From NCBI GenBank assembly GCA_913778905.1, contig CAJYYA010000009.1, forward strand, positions 1 through 64,000: a stretch of 64,000 nt of DNA, read 5' to 3'. Every line of letters starts with the position of its first letter. Within the stretch, counting starts at the first letter, position 1. The position numbers and the translations under genes were made by a program. The notes beneath the pieces are model-generated. The model was not told where the DNA came from and did no database searches. It saw only the letters and a list, made by a program, of their open reading frames with translations. The stretch comes from an uncultured Naasia sp. Lineage in GTDB: Bacteria; Actinomycetota; Actinomycetes; Actinomycetales; Microbacteriaceae. Below, one piece after another: positions 42,117 through 54,180 of the stretch.

Positions 42117-43634
42117 TCAGGCGTTCGCGCGCTCCAGCACGAGCTCGCGCACACGGGCCGCGTCGGCCTGACCCTTCATGGCCTTCATGACCGCGCCGAT
42201 GACGGCGCCGGCGGCCTGGACCTTGCCGTCGCGGATCTTCGCGAGCACGTCGGGCTGCGACGCGAGCGCCTCATCGATGGCCGCGATGAGCGCACCGTCG
42301 TCGGACACGACCGCGAGTCCTCGGGCCTTGACGACCTCGTCCGGAGATCCTTCGCCCTCGATGACGCCCTCGAGCACCTGCCGCGCGAGACGGTCGGTCA
42401 GCTCGCCCGACTCGACCAGCGCGATGAGCTCGCTGACGTGGAAGGGGGTCACCAGCGTGCCCGGCTCGACGCCGCGCGCGTTGGCGATGCGGGTGATCTC
42501 GCCCAGCCACCACTTGCGGGCCTGGGCCGGAGCCGCGCCCGCCGCGATGGTCTGCTCGAGCTCGACGAGCACATTGGCGTTGATGATGTCCTGGAATTCG
42601 GAGTCGCTGAACCCGTACTCCGCCTTGAGACGACGACGGAACGCCGCGGGCGACTCGGGCAGAGCTGCGCGCAGCTCGGCGATCAGCTCGGGAGCGGGCA
42701 CAACGGGCACGAGGTCGGGCTCGGGGAAGTAGCGGTAGTCGTCCGCATCCGACTTCGGACGCCCGGCGCTCGTCACCCCGGTGTCCTCGTGCCAGTGACG
42801 GGTCTCCTGCAGGATCGAGCCGCCCTTCTTGAGGATGGCCGCCTGCCGCTGGATCTCGTACCGCACGGCGCGCTCTACGCTGCGCAGCGAGTTGACGTTC
42901 TTCGTCTCGGTGCGCGTGCCGAGCTTCTCCTGGCCACGGGGACGCAGCGACACGTTCGCGTCGCAGCGCAGGTTTCCGCGCTCCATGCGGGCCTCCGAGA
43001 CGCCGAGCGCGCGCACGATATCGCGGATGGTGGCGACGTAGGCGCGGGCGTACTCCGGGGCGCGGTGTTCGGCTCCGAAGATCGGCTTGGTGACGATCTC
43101 GACGAGCGGGACGCCGGCGCGGTTGTAGTCGACGAGCGAGTACTCGGCGCCCTGGATGCGCCCGGTCGAGCCGCCGACGTGCGTCAGCTTGCCGGCGTCC
43201 TCCTCCATGTGGGCGCGCTCGATCGGGATCTTCACCAGCGCGCCGTCGTCGAGCTCGATCTCGACCTCGCCCTCGAACGCGATGGGCTCGTCGTACTGCG
43301 AGATCTGGTAGTTCTTCGCAAGATCCGGGTAGAAGTAGTTCTTCCGCGCGAAACGGCTCGACGGCGCGATCTGGCAGCCGAGCGCGAGACCGAGCGAGAT
43401 CGAGTAGCGCACGGCCTGCTCGTTGACGACCGGCAGCGACCCGGGGAGCCCCAGGTCGACGGTGGCGATCATCGTGTTGGGCTCCGCCTTCTCCCCCGCA
43501 CCGGCATAGGCCGGGTTCGGCGCGGGCGAGAACATCTTGGTGACCGTCGACAGCTCGACGTGCACCTCGAAGCCGAGCACGGGCTCGTACAGTTCGAGGG
43601 CCTCGTCGAAGTCGAGGAGTTCGGCCTTCGCCAT
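42117..43634 (-). CDS. gatB: Asp-tRNA(Asn)/Glu-tRNA(Gln) amidotransferase subunit B
   Basis: A 505-residue Gat[69 protein letters not shown], and a C-terminal YqeY-like tRNA-binding domain ending with [20 protein letters not shown]. It activates misacylated Glu-tRNA(Gln). It overlaps the gatA stop by one base (TGATG). Confidence 0.97.
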   Translation of the reverse strand: MAKAELLDFDEALELYEPVLGFEVHVELSTVTKMFSPAPNPAYAGAGEKAEPNTMIATVDLGLPGSLPVVNEQAVRYSISLGLALGCQIAPSSRFARKNYFYPDLAKNYQISQYDEPIAFEGEVEIELDDGALVKIPIERAHMEEDAGKLTHVGGSTGRIQGAEYSLVDYNRAGVPLVEIVTKPIFGAEHRAPEYARAYVATIRDIVRALGVSEARMERGNLRCDANVSLRPRGQEKLGTRTETKNVNSLRSVERAVRYEIQRQAAILKKGGSILQETRHWHEDTGVTSAGRPKSDADDYRYFPEPDLVPVVPAPELIAELRAALPESPAAFRRRLKAEYGFSDSEFQDIINANVLVELEQTIAAGAAPAQARKWWLGEITRIANARGVEPGTLVTPFHVSELIALVESGELTDRLARQVLEGVIEGEGSPDEVVKARGLAVVSDDGALIAAIDEALASQPDVLAKIRDGKVQAAGAVIGAVMKAMKGQADAARVRELVLERANA

Positions 43635-45214
43635 CAGAGCGTTCCCCCTTCGGGCTCGGTTCCCTGGCCGGGAGCCGGTGCGATGTGTGCCGCCTCACCC
43701 GAGACGGGCTGGGCGGGGAGCAGGTCGAGGATCGGGTGACCCCAGCCCTCTTCGAGGAGCGCCTCGATCGTGGCGCCGAAGGTGTAGAGACGCGCGTCCT
43801 CACGGGCCGGCGCCATGACCTGGAGGCCGACGGGCAGGCCGTCCTCGGGGGCGAGACCGATGGGGAGGCTCAGACCCGGGACGCCCGCGAGGTTCGCCGG
43901 GATAGTCGTGATGTCGTTGAGGTACATCGACAGCGGATCCTCGGTCTTCGACCCGAACTCGAAGGCCGTGGTCGGCGCCGACGGCGACACGAGCAGATCG
44001 ACCTTCTCGAACGCGGCGTCGAAGTCGCGCTGGATGAGGGTACGGACCTTCTGCGCGCTGCCGTAGTACGCGTCGTAGTAGCCGGCCGAGAGGGCGTAGG
44101 TGCCGAGGATGATGCGTCGCTTGACCTCGGGCCCGAAGCCCGCCTCGCGGCTCGCGGCCATGACCTGCTCGACGGTTCCACCGCCCTCGGGCGTGACGCG
44201 GAGGCCGAAGCGCACCGAGTCGAACTTCGCGAGGTTGCTCGACGCCTCGGCGGGGAGGATGAGGTAGTACGCGGCGATGGCGTACTCGAAGTTCGGGGCC
44301 TCGACCTCGACGATCTCGGCACCGGCGCGCTCCATGAGCGCGAGCGCCTCGGTGAAGCGCTGCGTGACACCGGCCTGGAAGCCCTCGCCGCCGAGCTGCT
44401 TCACGACACCCACGCGGACGCCCTTCAGCGAGCGCTCCTGCTGACCCTTGCGAGCCGCGGCCTCGAACGACGGCCACATCTCGTCGAGCGAGGTGGAGTC
44501 GCGGGGATCGTGACCGCCGATGACGTCGTGCACCAAGGCGGCGTCGAGCACGGTGCGGCTGACGGGGCCCACCTGGTCGAGCGACGAGGCGAGCGCGATG
44601 GCGCCGTAGCGCGAGACGCCGCCGTAGGTGGGCTTGACGCCGACCGTTCCGGTCACCGAGGCGGGCTGACGGATCGATCCACCGGTGTCGCTGCCGAGCG
44701 CGACGGGGGCCTCGAACGCGGCGACCGCGGCGGCCGAGCCGCCTCCGGATCCGCCGGGGATCCGGCCGTGGTCCCACGGGTTGCGGGTGGGGCCGTAGGC
44801 CGAGTATTCGGTGGAGGAGCCCATCGCGAACTCGTCCATGTTGGTCTTGCCGAGCGGGATCATGCCGGCCGAGCGCAGACGCGCGACGACCGTCGCGTCG
44901 TATGGCGGGATCCAACCCTCGAGGATCTTCGATGCCGCTGTGGAGGGCATGTCGAGCGTGCAGAGCACGTCCTTGACGGCGATCGGTACACCGGCCAGCG
45001 CTCCGAGCGAGGCGCCGGCGGCACGCTGCGAGTCGATCTCGGCGGCGCGCTCGAGAGCCGCATCGTGAGCGACGTGCAGATAGGCGTGGATGGCGCCGTC
45101 GACGCTGTCGATGCGGTCGAGGTGCGCACGGGTCGCCTCGACGGAGGACACCTCGCCCGAGACGAGCTTCTCGGAGAGCTGCGCGGCGGTGAGACGGGTC
45201 AGATCGGTGCTCAC
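43634..45214 (-). CDS. gatA: Asp-tRNA(Asn)/Glu-tRNA(Gln) amidotransferase subunit A
   Basis: A 526-residue amidase-signature enzyme: catalytic Lys in VAVKDV-type IAVKDVLCT, the Gly/Ser-rich [34 protein letters not shown] with both catalytic serines, and the usual C-terminal domain. It produces ammonia from glutamine for GatB. The GTG start overlaps gatC (GTGA). Confidence 0.97.
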   Translation of the reverse strand: MSTDLTRLTAAQLSEKLVSGEVSSVEATRAHLDRIDSVDGAIHAYLHVAHDAALERAAEIDSQRAAGASLGALAGVPIAVKDVLCTLDMPSTAASKILEGWIPPYDATVVARLRSAGMIPLGKTNMDEFAMGSSTEYSAYGPTRNPWDHGRIPGGSGGGSAAAVAAFEAPVALGSDTGGSIRQPASVTGTVGVKPTYGGVSRYGAIALASSLDQVGPVSRTVLDAALVHDVIGGHDPRDSTSLDEMWPSFEAAARKGQQERSLKGVRVGVVKQLGGEGFQAGVTQRFTEALALMERAGAEIVEVEAPNFEYAIAAYYLILPAEASSNLAKFDSVRFGLRVTPEGGGTVEQVMAASREAGFGPEVKRRIILGTYALSAGYYDAYYGSAQKVRTLIQRDFDAAFEKVDLLVSPSAPTTAFEFGSKTEDPLSMYLNDITTIPANLAGVPGLSLPIGLAPEDGLPVGLQVMAPAREDARLYTFGATIEALLEEGWGHPILDLLPAQPVSGEAAHIAPAPGQGTEPEGGTL

Positions 45215-45510
45215 TGCTCCTCCCCCAGGATCGCGGAGACGCGGAAGCGCCCCTCGGCCGCATCCGGGGCGCCCGCGAGGGCCTGCTCCTGCGTCAGGAG
45301 CTCGCCGACCACGTCGGGACGCGTGACGTTCTGCAGAGGGATGGGGTGGCTCGTGGCGGGCACGTCGGCGGTGGCGACCTCACTCACCTTGGCGACGTTG
45401 TCGACGATCGAACCCAGCTCGCTCACGAGGTGGTCGATCTCGTCGGAGGTCAGCGCGATGCGCGACAGTCCTGCCAGGTGCTCTACCTGTTCACGGGAGA
45501 AATCAGACAC
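45211..45510 (-). CDS. gatC: Asp-tRNA(Asn)/Glu-tRNA(Gln) amidotransferase subunit C
   Basis: A 99-residue GatC ([38 protein letters not shown]...TRPDVVGE) that holds GatA and GatB together. First gene of the operon. A TAAGTT -10-like box on the minus strand (45517-45522) lies six bases from the GTG start, suggesting a leaderless transcript. Confidence 0.95.
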   Translation of the reverse strand: MSDFSREQVEHLAGLSRIALTSDEIDHLVSELGSIVDNVAKVSEVATADVPATSHPIPLQNVTRPDVVGELLTQEQALAGAPDAAEGRFRVSAILGEEQ

Positions 45511-45592
45511 CCCTCAAACTTAGCCGCCGCGGGCGTCGGGCTCGTTCCCGCTCGTGCCGCCGAACCCCGGGACGCGCGCCAGCAGGTGCCAC

Positions 45593-46897
45593 TCAGCCGA
45601 GCAGGGACGGAGTCTTGAGCTGGTCGTCGTCGCTGCCGTCCGTCACGAACTCGCCCTTGGCGATTCCGATCAGCGAGAGGTTGCGCAGGGACTCGGTTCC
45701 GGGCTCCAGATACCAGTCGTGACCGATGGACGCGGTGAGGAATGCCCCCGTGATCGGGTCGGCGCTCCCACTGACATTCATCCGCTTCGCACCGAACGAC
45801 GGGCTGCCCGGGTCCACACCGAAGAACGCCGTGTTGACGACAGGATCCCAGGGCGCCTCCCCCACCCAGACGTTGTCATCCGGGACACCGAGCTCGGCGA
45901 CATCCTTCACCTCGCCGCCCGGCGACCCCATCATCGCGAAGGCGTCCACCGACATCCACCCTCGGGAGAGCGCCATGGACGTCGCCGTCGACCCGTAGGA
46001 GTGTGCGAAGACGGAGAGATAGGGGCCCGACCCCGGGTGCCGCGCACGGATGCCGTTGACGAACGACGCGAGGGCGCTCGCGCCCTGCTCGGCCAGGTCG
46101 AGGGAGATCGCGTTCGTCAGATCGGGCGTGTGATAACCGATCCACGACACCGTGGCGACGGTGCCGTTCTCTCCGAAGGTCCGCTCCCACGACCGCTGCT
46201 CGGCGAAGAGGTCGTCGGTGACCTTGGTCCACTCGGCCATGTGCTCACGGACCGAGAGCAGCGCCCCCGGGACCAGGATGCTGATGTAACTGGCTGTCTC
46301 GAGATCGCCCAGCGCGATGGCGGCCTTGCCGGGGAACTCCGTGTCCAGGGACAGAAGGAGACGGGCGGGCCCGCCCGGGCTGGGAGTCAGCGCCTCGTCG
46401 ATCTGCTCGAGCATCGCAAGACGCTGGGCCGCCGCCACCGCGCTCGCCGTGCCGAGGCCGTCGTCGAGTGATCGGCGCAGCGCCGCGAGGTCGGAGCGAA
46501 GCGTCCTGCGGTTGATCCTGTCGCGCTCGTCGTACGGAACTCCGTCGAGGTTGCCGATGACGGTCGGTTCGGCCGCGGCCGCTGTCGCCCGATCGGCCTC
46601 ATCGAGCCCGTCCCACCAGTCGGCGATGTCGGCCGCTTCGGGCGCCGGAGTGAGGAGCTCCCCGTTCGCGGAGTCGACTCCCGTGCCGGTGACACCGGTC
46701 GCGGCCCGGGCACTGAGCCCACCTACGGAGAGGACGCCCGATGACACCGAGGCGAGCGAAGGAGCCGCGGAATCGGTGGCGAACGGGACCGACCTGATCG
46801 CCAGCACAGCGGAGGGCATGAAGACTCCGGCCGCGACGAGCGCGATGGAGACGATCACTGCGCTCGCTCGCACGCCCCTCAGCCCCCTCGTGACCAT
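45593..46897 (-). CDS. Secreted alpha/beta hydrolase, DUF1023 family
   Basis: A 434-residue exported protein. From ATG 46897 (GGTGGCGG just upstream) it opens with a clean signal peptide (MVTRGLRGVRASAVIVSIALVAAGV...AVLA). The mature part has VTDDLF..., DLAEQGASALASFVNGIRA and the nucleophile elbow FAHSYGS, typical of DUF1023 hydrolases of actinobacteria. An ATG at 46969 would place the start inside the inverted repeat at 46959-46980 and has no ribosome binding site. Possible esterase or lipase; substrate unknown. Confidence 0.8.
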   Translation of the reverse strand: MVTRGLRGVRASAVIVSIALVAAGVFMPSAVLAIRSVPFATDSAAPSLASVSSGVLSVGGLSARAATGVTGTGVDSANGELLTPAPEAADIADWWDGLDEADRATAAAAEPTVIGNLDGVPYDERDRINRRTLRSDLAALRRSLDDGLGTASAVAAAQRLAMLEQIDEALTPSPGGPARLLLSLDTEFPGKAAIALGDLETASYISILVPGALLSVREHMAEWTKVTDDLFAEQRSWERTFGENGTVATVSWIGYHTPDLTNAISLDLAEQGASALASFVNGIRARHPGSGPYLSVFAHSYGSTATSMALSRGWMSVDAFAMMGSPGGEVKDVAELGVPDDNVWVGEAPWDPVVNTAFFGVDPGSPSFGAKRMNVSGSADPITGAFLTASIGHDWYLEPGTESLRNLSLIGIAKGEFVTDGSDDDQLKTPSLLG

Positions 46898-46958
46898 CCG
46901 CCACCGGATTCGACGACCCCTCGCCGAACTCGGATCGCGTCGGATGGACGCCGGGGTG

Positions 46959-46980
46959 GTGTCCCCCATTTTAGGGACAC
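46959..46980. promoter_or_regulatory. CCCCCATTTTAGGG inverted motif upstream of the DUF1023 gene
   Basis: GTGTCCC and GGGACAC flank CCATTTTA, forming a 22-bp dyad 62 bp before the chosen start. It matches 16 of 18 bases of the sequence at 61627-61645 upstream of the sugar transferase gene. Confidence 0.45.
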
Positions 46981-47045
46981 GAGTGGCGTTCGCACGACCC
47001 CCAATCACGAGAGAGCGGGTGAACACCAGGGTTTGACAGAACGGG

Positions 47046-49457
<2,412 letters not shown>

Positions 49458-50558
49458 TCAGGCGGGAACCGCGGAGACGGTCCTGTCGATGGTGCATTGG
49501 CCGAGCACCCGGGTCCCGACGTAGATCACGGCGGTCTGGCCGGGCGCCACACCGTCGAGCGGAACGGAAGGGGTGACGACGAGTTCGCCGTTCATGACGA
49601 CGGCGACGGCGGGCACCGGGTCGGCATGCGCGCGGATCTGCACCTCGCAATCGAACGGCGTCGCCGGATCCGCGGGCGGACGCCCCGCCCAGGTGAATCG
49701 CGACCCACCGATCTCGGCCGTCGCAAGCGCTTCCTTGGGACCCACCACGACCTCGTTGGTGCGGGTCTTGACCTCGAGTACGAAACGGGGCCGCCCGTCG
49801 GGAGCGGGGACGCTCAGCCCCAGTCCGCGGCGCTGACCGACCGTGTAGGACTGGGAGCCCTCGTGCTGACCGACCACGGCACCGTCGCGATCGACGATGG
49901 CGCCGGGCTGGAGGTCCACACGCTCGGCGAGCCAGCCTCGCGTGTCGCCGTCGGAGATGAAGCAGATGTCGTGGCTGTCGGGCTTCGCGGCGACGCCGAG
50001 TCCGCGGGCCGCGGCCTCGGCCCGCACCTCGGCCTTCGACGGAGTGGCCCCCAGCGGGAACATGGAGTGGGCCAGCTGGTCGGCGGTCAGGACGCCGAGG
50101 ACGTAGGACTGATCCTTCGCCCACGCCGCGGAACGGTGCAGCTCCCGGTCTCCGTTCTCATCGATCACGACGGTCGCATAGTGGCCGGTGCATACGGCGT
50201 CGAATCCGAGCTCGAGAGCCTTGTCGAGGAGGGCGGCGAACTTGATCCGCTCGTTGCAACGCATGCAGGGGTTGGGGGTGCGGCCCGCAGCGTACTCGGC
50301 GATGAAATCGTCGACGACGTCGGCCTTGAACCGCTCGGAGAAGTCCCACACGTAATAGGGGATGCCGAGGACGTTGGCCGCCCGCTGCGCATCCATCGAA
50401 TCCTCGATGGTGCAGCAGCCGCGGCTGCCGGTGCGCAGCGTGCCGGGCATCCGGCTCAGCGCGAGGTGCACACCCACAACCTCGTGGCCCGCGTCGACTG
50501 CTCGCGCCGCCGCTACAGCGGAGTCCACTCCCCCGCTCATGGCTGCCAGAACACGCAT
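49458..50558 (-). CDS. mnmA: tRNA-specific 2-thiouridylase MnmA
   Basis: A 366-residue ATP-pyrophosphatase: [10 protein letters not shown] at residues 8-17, [12 protein letters not shown] with the first catalytic Cys, [12 protein letters not shown] with the second, and the C-terminal OB-like domain. It thiolates U34 of Lys, Glu and Gln tRNAs using sulfur relayed from a cysteine desulfurase, which is encoded 170 bp upstream on the same strand. Confidence 0.95.
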   Translation of the reverse strand: MRVLAAMSGGVDSAVAAARAVDAGHEVVGVHLALSRMPGTLRTGSRGCCTIEDSMDAQRAANVLGIPYYVWDFSERFKADVVDDFIAEYAAGRTPNPCMRCNERIKFAALLDKALELGFDAVCTGHYATVVIDENGDRELHRSAAWAKDQSYVLGVLTADQLAHSMFPLGATPSKAEVRAEAAARGLGVAAKPDSHDICFISDGDTRGWLAERVDLQPGAIVDRDGAVVGQHEGSQSYTVGQRRGLGLSVPAPDGRPRFVLEVKTRTNEVVVGPKEALATAEIGGSRFTWAGRPPADPATPFDCEVQIRAHADPVPAVAVVMNGELVVTPSVPLDGVAPGQTAVIYVGTRVLGQCTIDRTVSAVPA

Positions 50559-50619
50559 GAACCCCAGTCTACGTTCGCCCCCGCCGGCCCGGCCGGGCCG
50601 GCAGATCCCGAGCATCCTG

Positions 50620-50705
50620 TTCCCGAATCACGGAGATTTCGAGCCCTGTTCACACGTTCATGCCGATCCGGGCCCCTGGAATCGAAGAACTCCGTGATTT
50701 GGGAA
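50620..50705. repeat. Long inverted repeat between mnmA and the cysteine desulfurase gene
   Basis: TTCCCGAATCACGGAG at 50620-50635 pairs with CTCCGTGATTTGGGAA at 50690-50705 (one mismatch) across a 54-base loop. It sits at the end of the desulfurase gene (stop 50729) in an otherwise empty 170-bp gap. Confidence 0.7.
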
Positions 50706-50728
50706 GGGAAGGTGGCGGGGCGAGAGGG

Positions 50729-51934
50729 TCAGCGTGGGCGGTCGGAGTGGCCGGCCGCGCGGGCCCGGGTCAGGGCCGCCGGCAGCGCGGCGAGGAGCGC
50801 GTCGACGTCGGCGTCCGTGCTCGTCGACCCGAGGGAGAAGCGGAGTGCGCCGCGGGCCTCGCGCTCGGGAACGCCCATGCCGAGGAGCACGTGCGACAGC
50901 TCGGACACCCCGGCGGTGCACGCCGACCCCGTGCTGACCGAGACGCCCGCCATGTCGAGGAGGAAGAGAAGGGAGTCGCCCTCGCAGCCGGGGAAGGTGA
51001 AGTGCGCGTTGCCCGGCAGGCGGTCGGTGACGGATCCGCGCAGCACCGCGTCGGGCGCGATCTCATGCACACCGGCGACGAGACGGTCGCGGAGCGCGGC
51101 GAGCTCGATCGCGTGCTGCTTCAGCCCACCGACCGCCAATTCGGCGGCGACCGCGAACGCGACGGCGGCCGCGACGTCCTGCGTGCCGGACCGGATGCGG
51201 CGCTGCTGGCCGCCACCGTGGAGAAGCGGCACGACGGTGGTCGACCGGCCGAGCACGAGGGCGCCGATGCCCACCGGGCCGCCGATCTTGTGGGCCGACA
51301 CGCTCAGGGCGTCGAGGCCGCTCGCTCGGAAGTCGACGGGGACCGATCCGAACGCCCCCACCGCATCGGAGTGGATGGGCACACCCCGCTCCCGCGCGAT
51401 GGCGGCCAGTTCGGCGATCGGCTGCACCGTGCCGACCTCGTTGTTGGCCCAGATCACGCTGGCGAGTGCCACGTCGTCCGACGAGGAGGCGTCGGGGCCG
51501 GAGGCCGGGCCGACCCCGGCGAGCGCCGCGCGCATCCCTTCCGGCTCGATGCGCCCGTCTGCATCGACGGGGAGGTCGAGGATCCGAGCGCGCTCGTGCG
51601 TCTCGAGCCATTCGACGGTGTCGGTCGTGGCGTGGTGCTCTCCCGGAGGGACCGCGATGACCGGCCGCGGTCGATCGGTGTTGCGTGCCCACCACAGCCC
51701 CTTGAGCGCGGCGTTGATCGCCTCGGTTCCCCCCGAGGTGAAGATCACCTCGACGGGGTCGCAGTTCAGCGATGCGGCGACGCGTTCGCGCGATTCCTCG
51801 AGGACCTGCTTGGCCCGCTGGCCGTGCGAATGGATGGACGAGGGGTTGCCGACGCCGGCGAGCGCAGCCGTGTACGCCTCCAGAACCTGGGGAATCATCG
51901 GTGTCGTCGCGGCGTGATCGAGGTAGTACCGCAT
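50729..51934 (-). CDS. Cysteine desulfurase (NifS/IscS family)
   Basis: A 401-residue PLP enzyme: MRYYLDHAATTPM start, TSGGTEAINAALKG, SVSAHKIGGPVGIGAL with the PLP Lys, and the active-site Cys in STGSACTAGVSELSHVL. It takes sulfur from cysteine. Position before mnmA points to tRNA thiolation as its job; FeS assembly and FdhD sulfuration are further possible uses. Divergent from glgX with only 18 bp between start codons. Confidence 0.93.
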   Translation of the reverse strand: MRYYLDHAATTPMIPQVLEAYTAALAGVGNPSSIHSHGQRAKQVLEESRERVAASLNCDPVEVIFTSGGTEAINAALKGLWWARNTDRPRPVIAVPPGEHHATTDTVEWLETHERARILDLPVDADGRIEPEGMRAALAGVGPASGPDASSSDDVALASVIWANNEVGTVQPIAELAAIARERGVPIHSDAVGAFGSVPVDFRASGLDALSVSAHKIGGPVGIGALVLGRSTTVVPLLHGGGQQRRIRSGTQDVAAAVAFAVAAELAVGGLKQHAIELAALRDRLVAGVHEIAPDAVLRGSVTDRLPGNAHFTFPGCEGDSLLFLLDMAGVSVSTGSACTAGVSELSHVLLGMGVPEREARGALRFSLGSTSTDADVDALLAALPAALTRARAAGHSDRPR

Positions 51935-51952
51935 GAGCAATACCCTAGATTC

Positions 51953-54025
51953 ATGGCCTCCACGACCTCCCTCGACCGTTTGGGCGTCTCGAGGAACGAG
52001 GCGGGAGTCCCGGAACTCCGGGTGTGGAGCGCCCACGCGACGAGTGTCGAGGTGGTCCTGTTCGACACAGCGGATCCGACCTGGGTCGCCTCCTCACTGC
52101 CGCTCACGCGCGGTGAGGGCGACGTGTGGAGTGTCGCCAGCGAGGGCCTCGTGCCCGGCCGCCGCTACTCCCTGCACGTCGACGGCCCCGCGGGTCCGCA
52201 GCACGCGTTCGACCCGACGACCAACCTCCTCGACCCGTACGCCCGTGGCATCCAGCGCTTGTCGGCGGGCAACTGGCGCGGGGTGATCGTCGACGAGTCC
52301 TTCGACTGGGAGGGCGTGACCAAACCCGCTGTGCCGCTGGATCGCAGCGTCGTCTACGAGGCTCACGTCCGCGGCTTCAGCAAGTCGAACAAGGCGGTGC
52401 CCGCTGAGCTGCGCGGCACCTACGCCGGGCTCGGTCACGAGGCGAGCGTCTCGTACCTGTCAGACCTCGGTGTCACGGCCGTCGAGCTCCTCCCGGTCCA
52501 CGCCTATGGCAGTGAGATGCGGCTCGTCGGGCAGGGCCTCAGCAACTACTGGGGCTACAACTCCTTCTCGTTCTTCGCCCCTCACCCCGGTTACGCCTCC
52601 GCGGCGGCGCAGCGTGAGGGGCCCTCGGCGGTGCTCCGCGAGTTCAAGGAGATGGTCAAGTCGCTGCACCGGGCCGGCCTCGAGGTCATCCTCGACGTGG
52701 TCTACAACCACACGGCCGAAGAGGGCCGGAACGGGCCCCGCTACAGCTTCCGCGGCATCGACAACGCCTCCTACTACCGTCAGACGGAGGACGGCGGCTA
52801 CATCGACACCACGGGCTGCGGCAACTCGCTCGACTTCGGCCATCCGGTTCCGCAGCGTCTTGTCCGCGACTCGGTCGAGTACTGGGCGAACGAGTGCCAG
52901 ATCGACGGTTTCCGATTCGATCTCGCCGCCGCGCTGGGGCGTGACGAGCGCGTCCACTTCGACCCGCAGCATCCTCTGCTCCTCGAACTGCGGGACGACC
53001 CGGCGTTGGCGGGTGTGAAGCTCATCGCCGAGCCCTGGGACGTGGGGATGGGCGGTTGGCAGACGGGGAACTTCCCCGACGGCTGGACGGAATGGAACGA
53101 CGGCTATCGCGGCACCGTGCGCGACTTCTGGCTGAGCGACACCGCCGCGATCCGCCATCACTCGCATCCGCCTGCCGGAATCGGGCGCCTGGCGGGGGCG
53201 CTGTCGGGATCGGCCGACATCTTCTCAGCCGAGCGGGGCCCCGTCGCGTCGGTCAACTTCGTCACGGCTCACGACGGGTTCACCCTCGCCGATCTGACCA
53301 TGTACGGCACCAAGCACAACCTCGGCAACGGTGAGCAGAACCGGGACGGCACGAGCGACAACCGCTCCTTCAACTTCGGGGTCGAAGGCGACACCCGTGA
53401 CGCGACGGTTCGGGGTCACCGCCGCCGGGCGATGCGCAACATGATGGCGACGTTGCTGCTGTCCTCGGGCATCCCGATGATCACGGCGGGCGACGAGTAC
53501 GGGCGCACGCAGCGCGGTAACAACAACGCGTATTGCCACGACAGCGAGCTCACCTGGGTGTCCTGGCAGCGTCAGCCCTGGCAGGAGGAGCTGACGGCGA
53601 GTACGAGCCGTCTGATGCGCGTCCGTCGCGACAACCCCGCTCTCAGCCCCGCGCGCTTCGCGGTCGCCGGTGAACGCGTCATCGGCGCGACGGAACGCAC
53701 CTGGTTCTCGGCCGCCGGCACCCCGATGGCCGATCACGACTGGCACTCACCCGGCAACCGCACGGTGCAGTTCCTGGCCAGGGCGACGACGACGGATGGC
53801 GGGTCGGACTCGGCCACCGATGAGAACACCGTCCTCGTCGTCGTCCACGGTGCGGAGACGGAGGCGACGATCCGTCTACCGGAGCACGACGCCGTCGGCG
53901 GTTACGAACTGCTGTGGTCCAGCGCGGACGACGCGGCCGGAGGCGACCTCATCGCCCCCGGCGGCGACTACGCCCTCGACGGTCCTGCCGTCACGGTCTT
54001 CCGCGCTCTGCCTCCGCAGGTCTGA
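51953..54025 (+). CDS. glgX: Glycogen debranching enzyme GlgX (isoamylase-type)
   Basis: A 690-residue GH13 enzyme with N-terminal CBM48 domain (ELRVWSAHATSVEVVLFD) and a TIM barrel: DVVYNHTAEEG, catalytic Asp in DGFRFDLAAALGRD, Glu in LIAEPWDVG and a final Asp region (TAHDGFTLADL). It hydrolyses alpha-1,6 branches of glycogen trimmed by GlgP. TAGATT just before the ATG suggests a leaderless transcript. The divergent cysteine desulfurase start is 18 bp away. Confidence 0.94.
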   Translation: MASTTSLDRLGVSRNEAGVPELRVWSAHATSVEVVLFDTADPTWVASSLPLTRGEGDVWSVASEGLVPGRRYSLHVDGPAGPQHAFDPTTNLLDPYARGIQRLSAGNWRGVIVDESFDWEGVTKPAVPLDRSVVYEAHVRGFSKSNKAVPAELRGTYAGLGHEASVSYLSDLGVTAVELLPVHAYGSEMRLVGQGLSNYWGYNSFSFFAPHPGYASAAAQREGPSAVLREFKEMVKSLHRAGLEVILDVVYNHTAEEGRNGPRYSFRGIDNASYYRQTEDGGYIDTTGCGNSLDFGHPVPQRLVRDSVEYWANECQIDGFRFDLAAALGRDERVHFDPQHPLLLELRDDPALAGVKLIAEPWDVGMGGWQTGNFPDGWTEWNDGYRGTVRDFWLSDTAAIRHHSHPPAGIGRLAGALSGSADIFSAERGPVASVNFVTAHDGFTLADLTMYGTKHNLGNGEQNRDGTSDNRSFNFGVEGDTRDATVRGHRRRAMRNMMATLLLSSGIPMITAGDEYGRTQRGNNNAYCHDSELTWVSWQRQPWQEELTASTSRLMRVRRDNPALSPARFAVAGERVIGATERTWFSAAGTPMADHDWHSPGNRTVQFLARATTTDGGSDSATDENTVLVVVHGAETEATIRLPEHDAVGGYELLWSSADDAAGGDLIAPGGDYALDGPAVTVFRALPPQV

Positions 54026-54050
54026 TCCACCCCAACACCGCACCCCGGGC

Positions 54051-54145
54051 CGCTTCGCGACGGTCGCAGAGCGACCTCCTCGGCGAGCAGAGGTCACCTC
54101 GACCTGCTCGTTGAGGAAGGCCGTCAGGCCCGTCGCGAAACGACC
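54051..54145. repeat. TTCGCGACGG / CGAGCAG imperfect inverted repeat between glgX and glgP
   Basis: Left arm with TTCGCGACGGTCGCAGAGCG and CCTCGGCGAGCAG, right arm with CTGCTCGTTGAGGAAGGCCG and GCCCGTCGCGAA. It resembles dispersed repeats in Microbacteriaceae and separates two convergent genes, so it may also terminate transcription. Confidence 0.6.
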
Positions 54146-54180
54146 ACGCGAGAGTGCGCTGTCGAGAGTCGGGCCGGACG

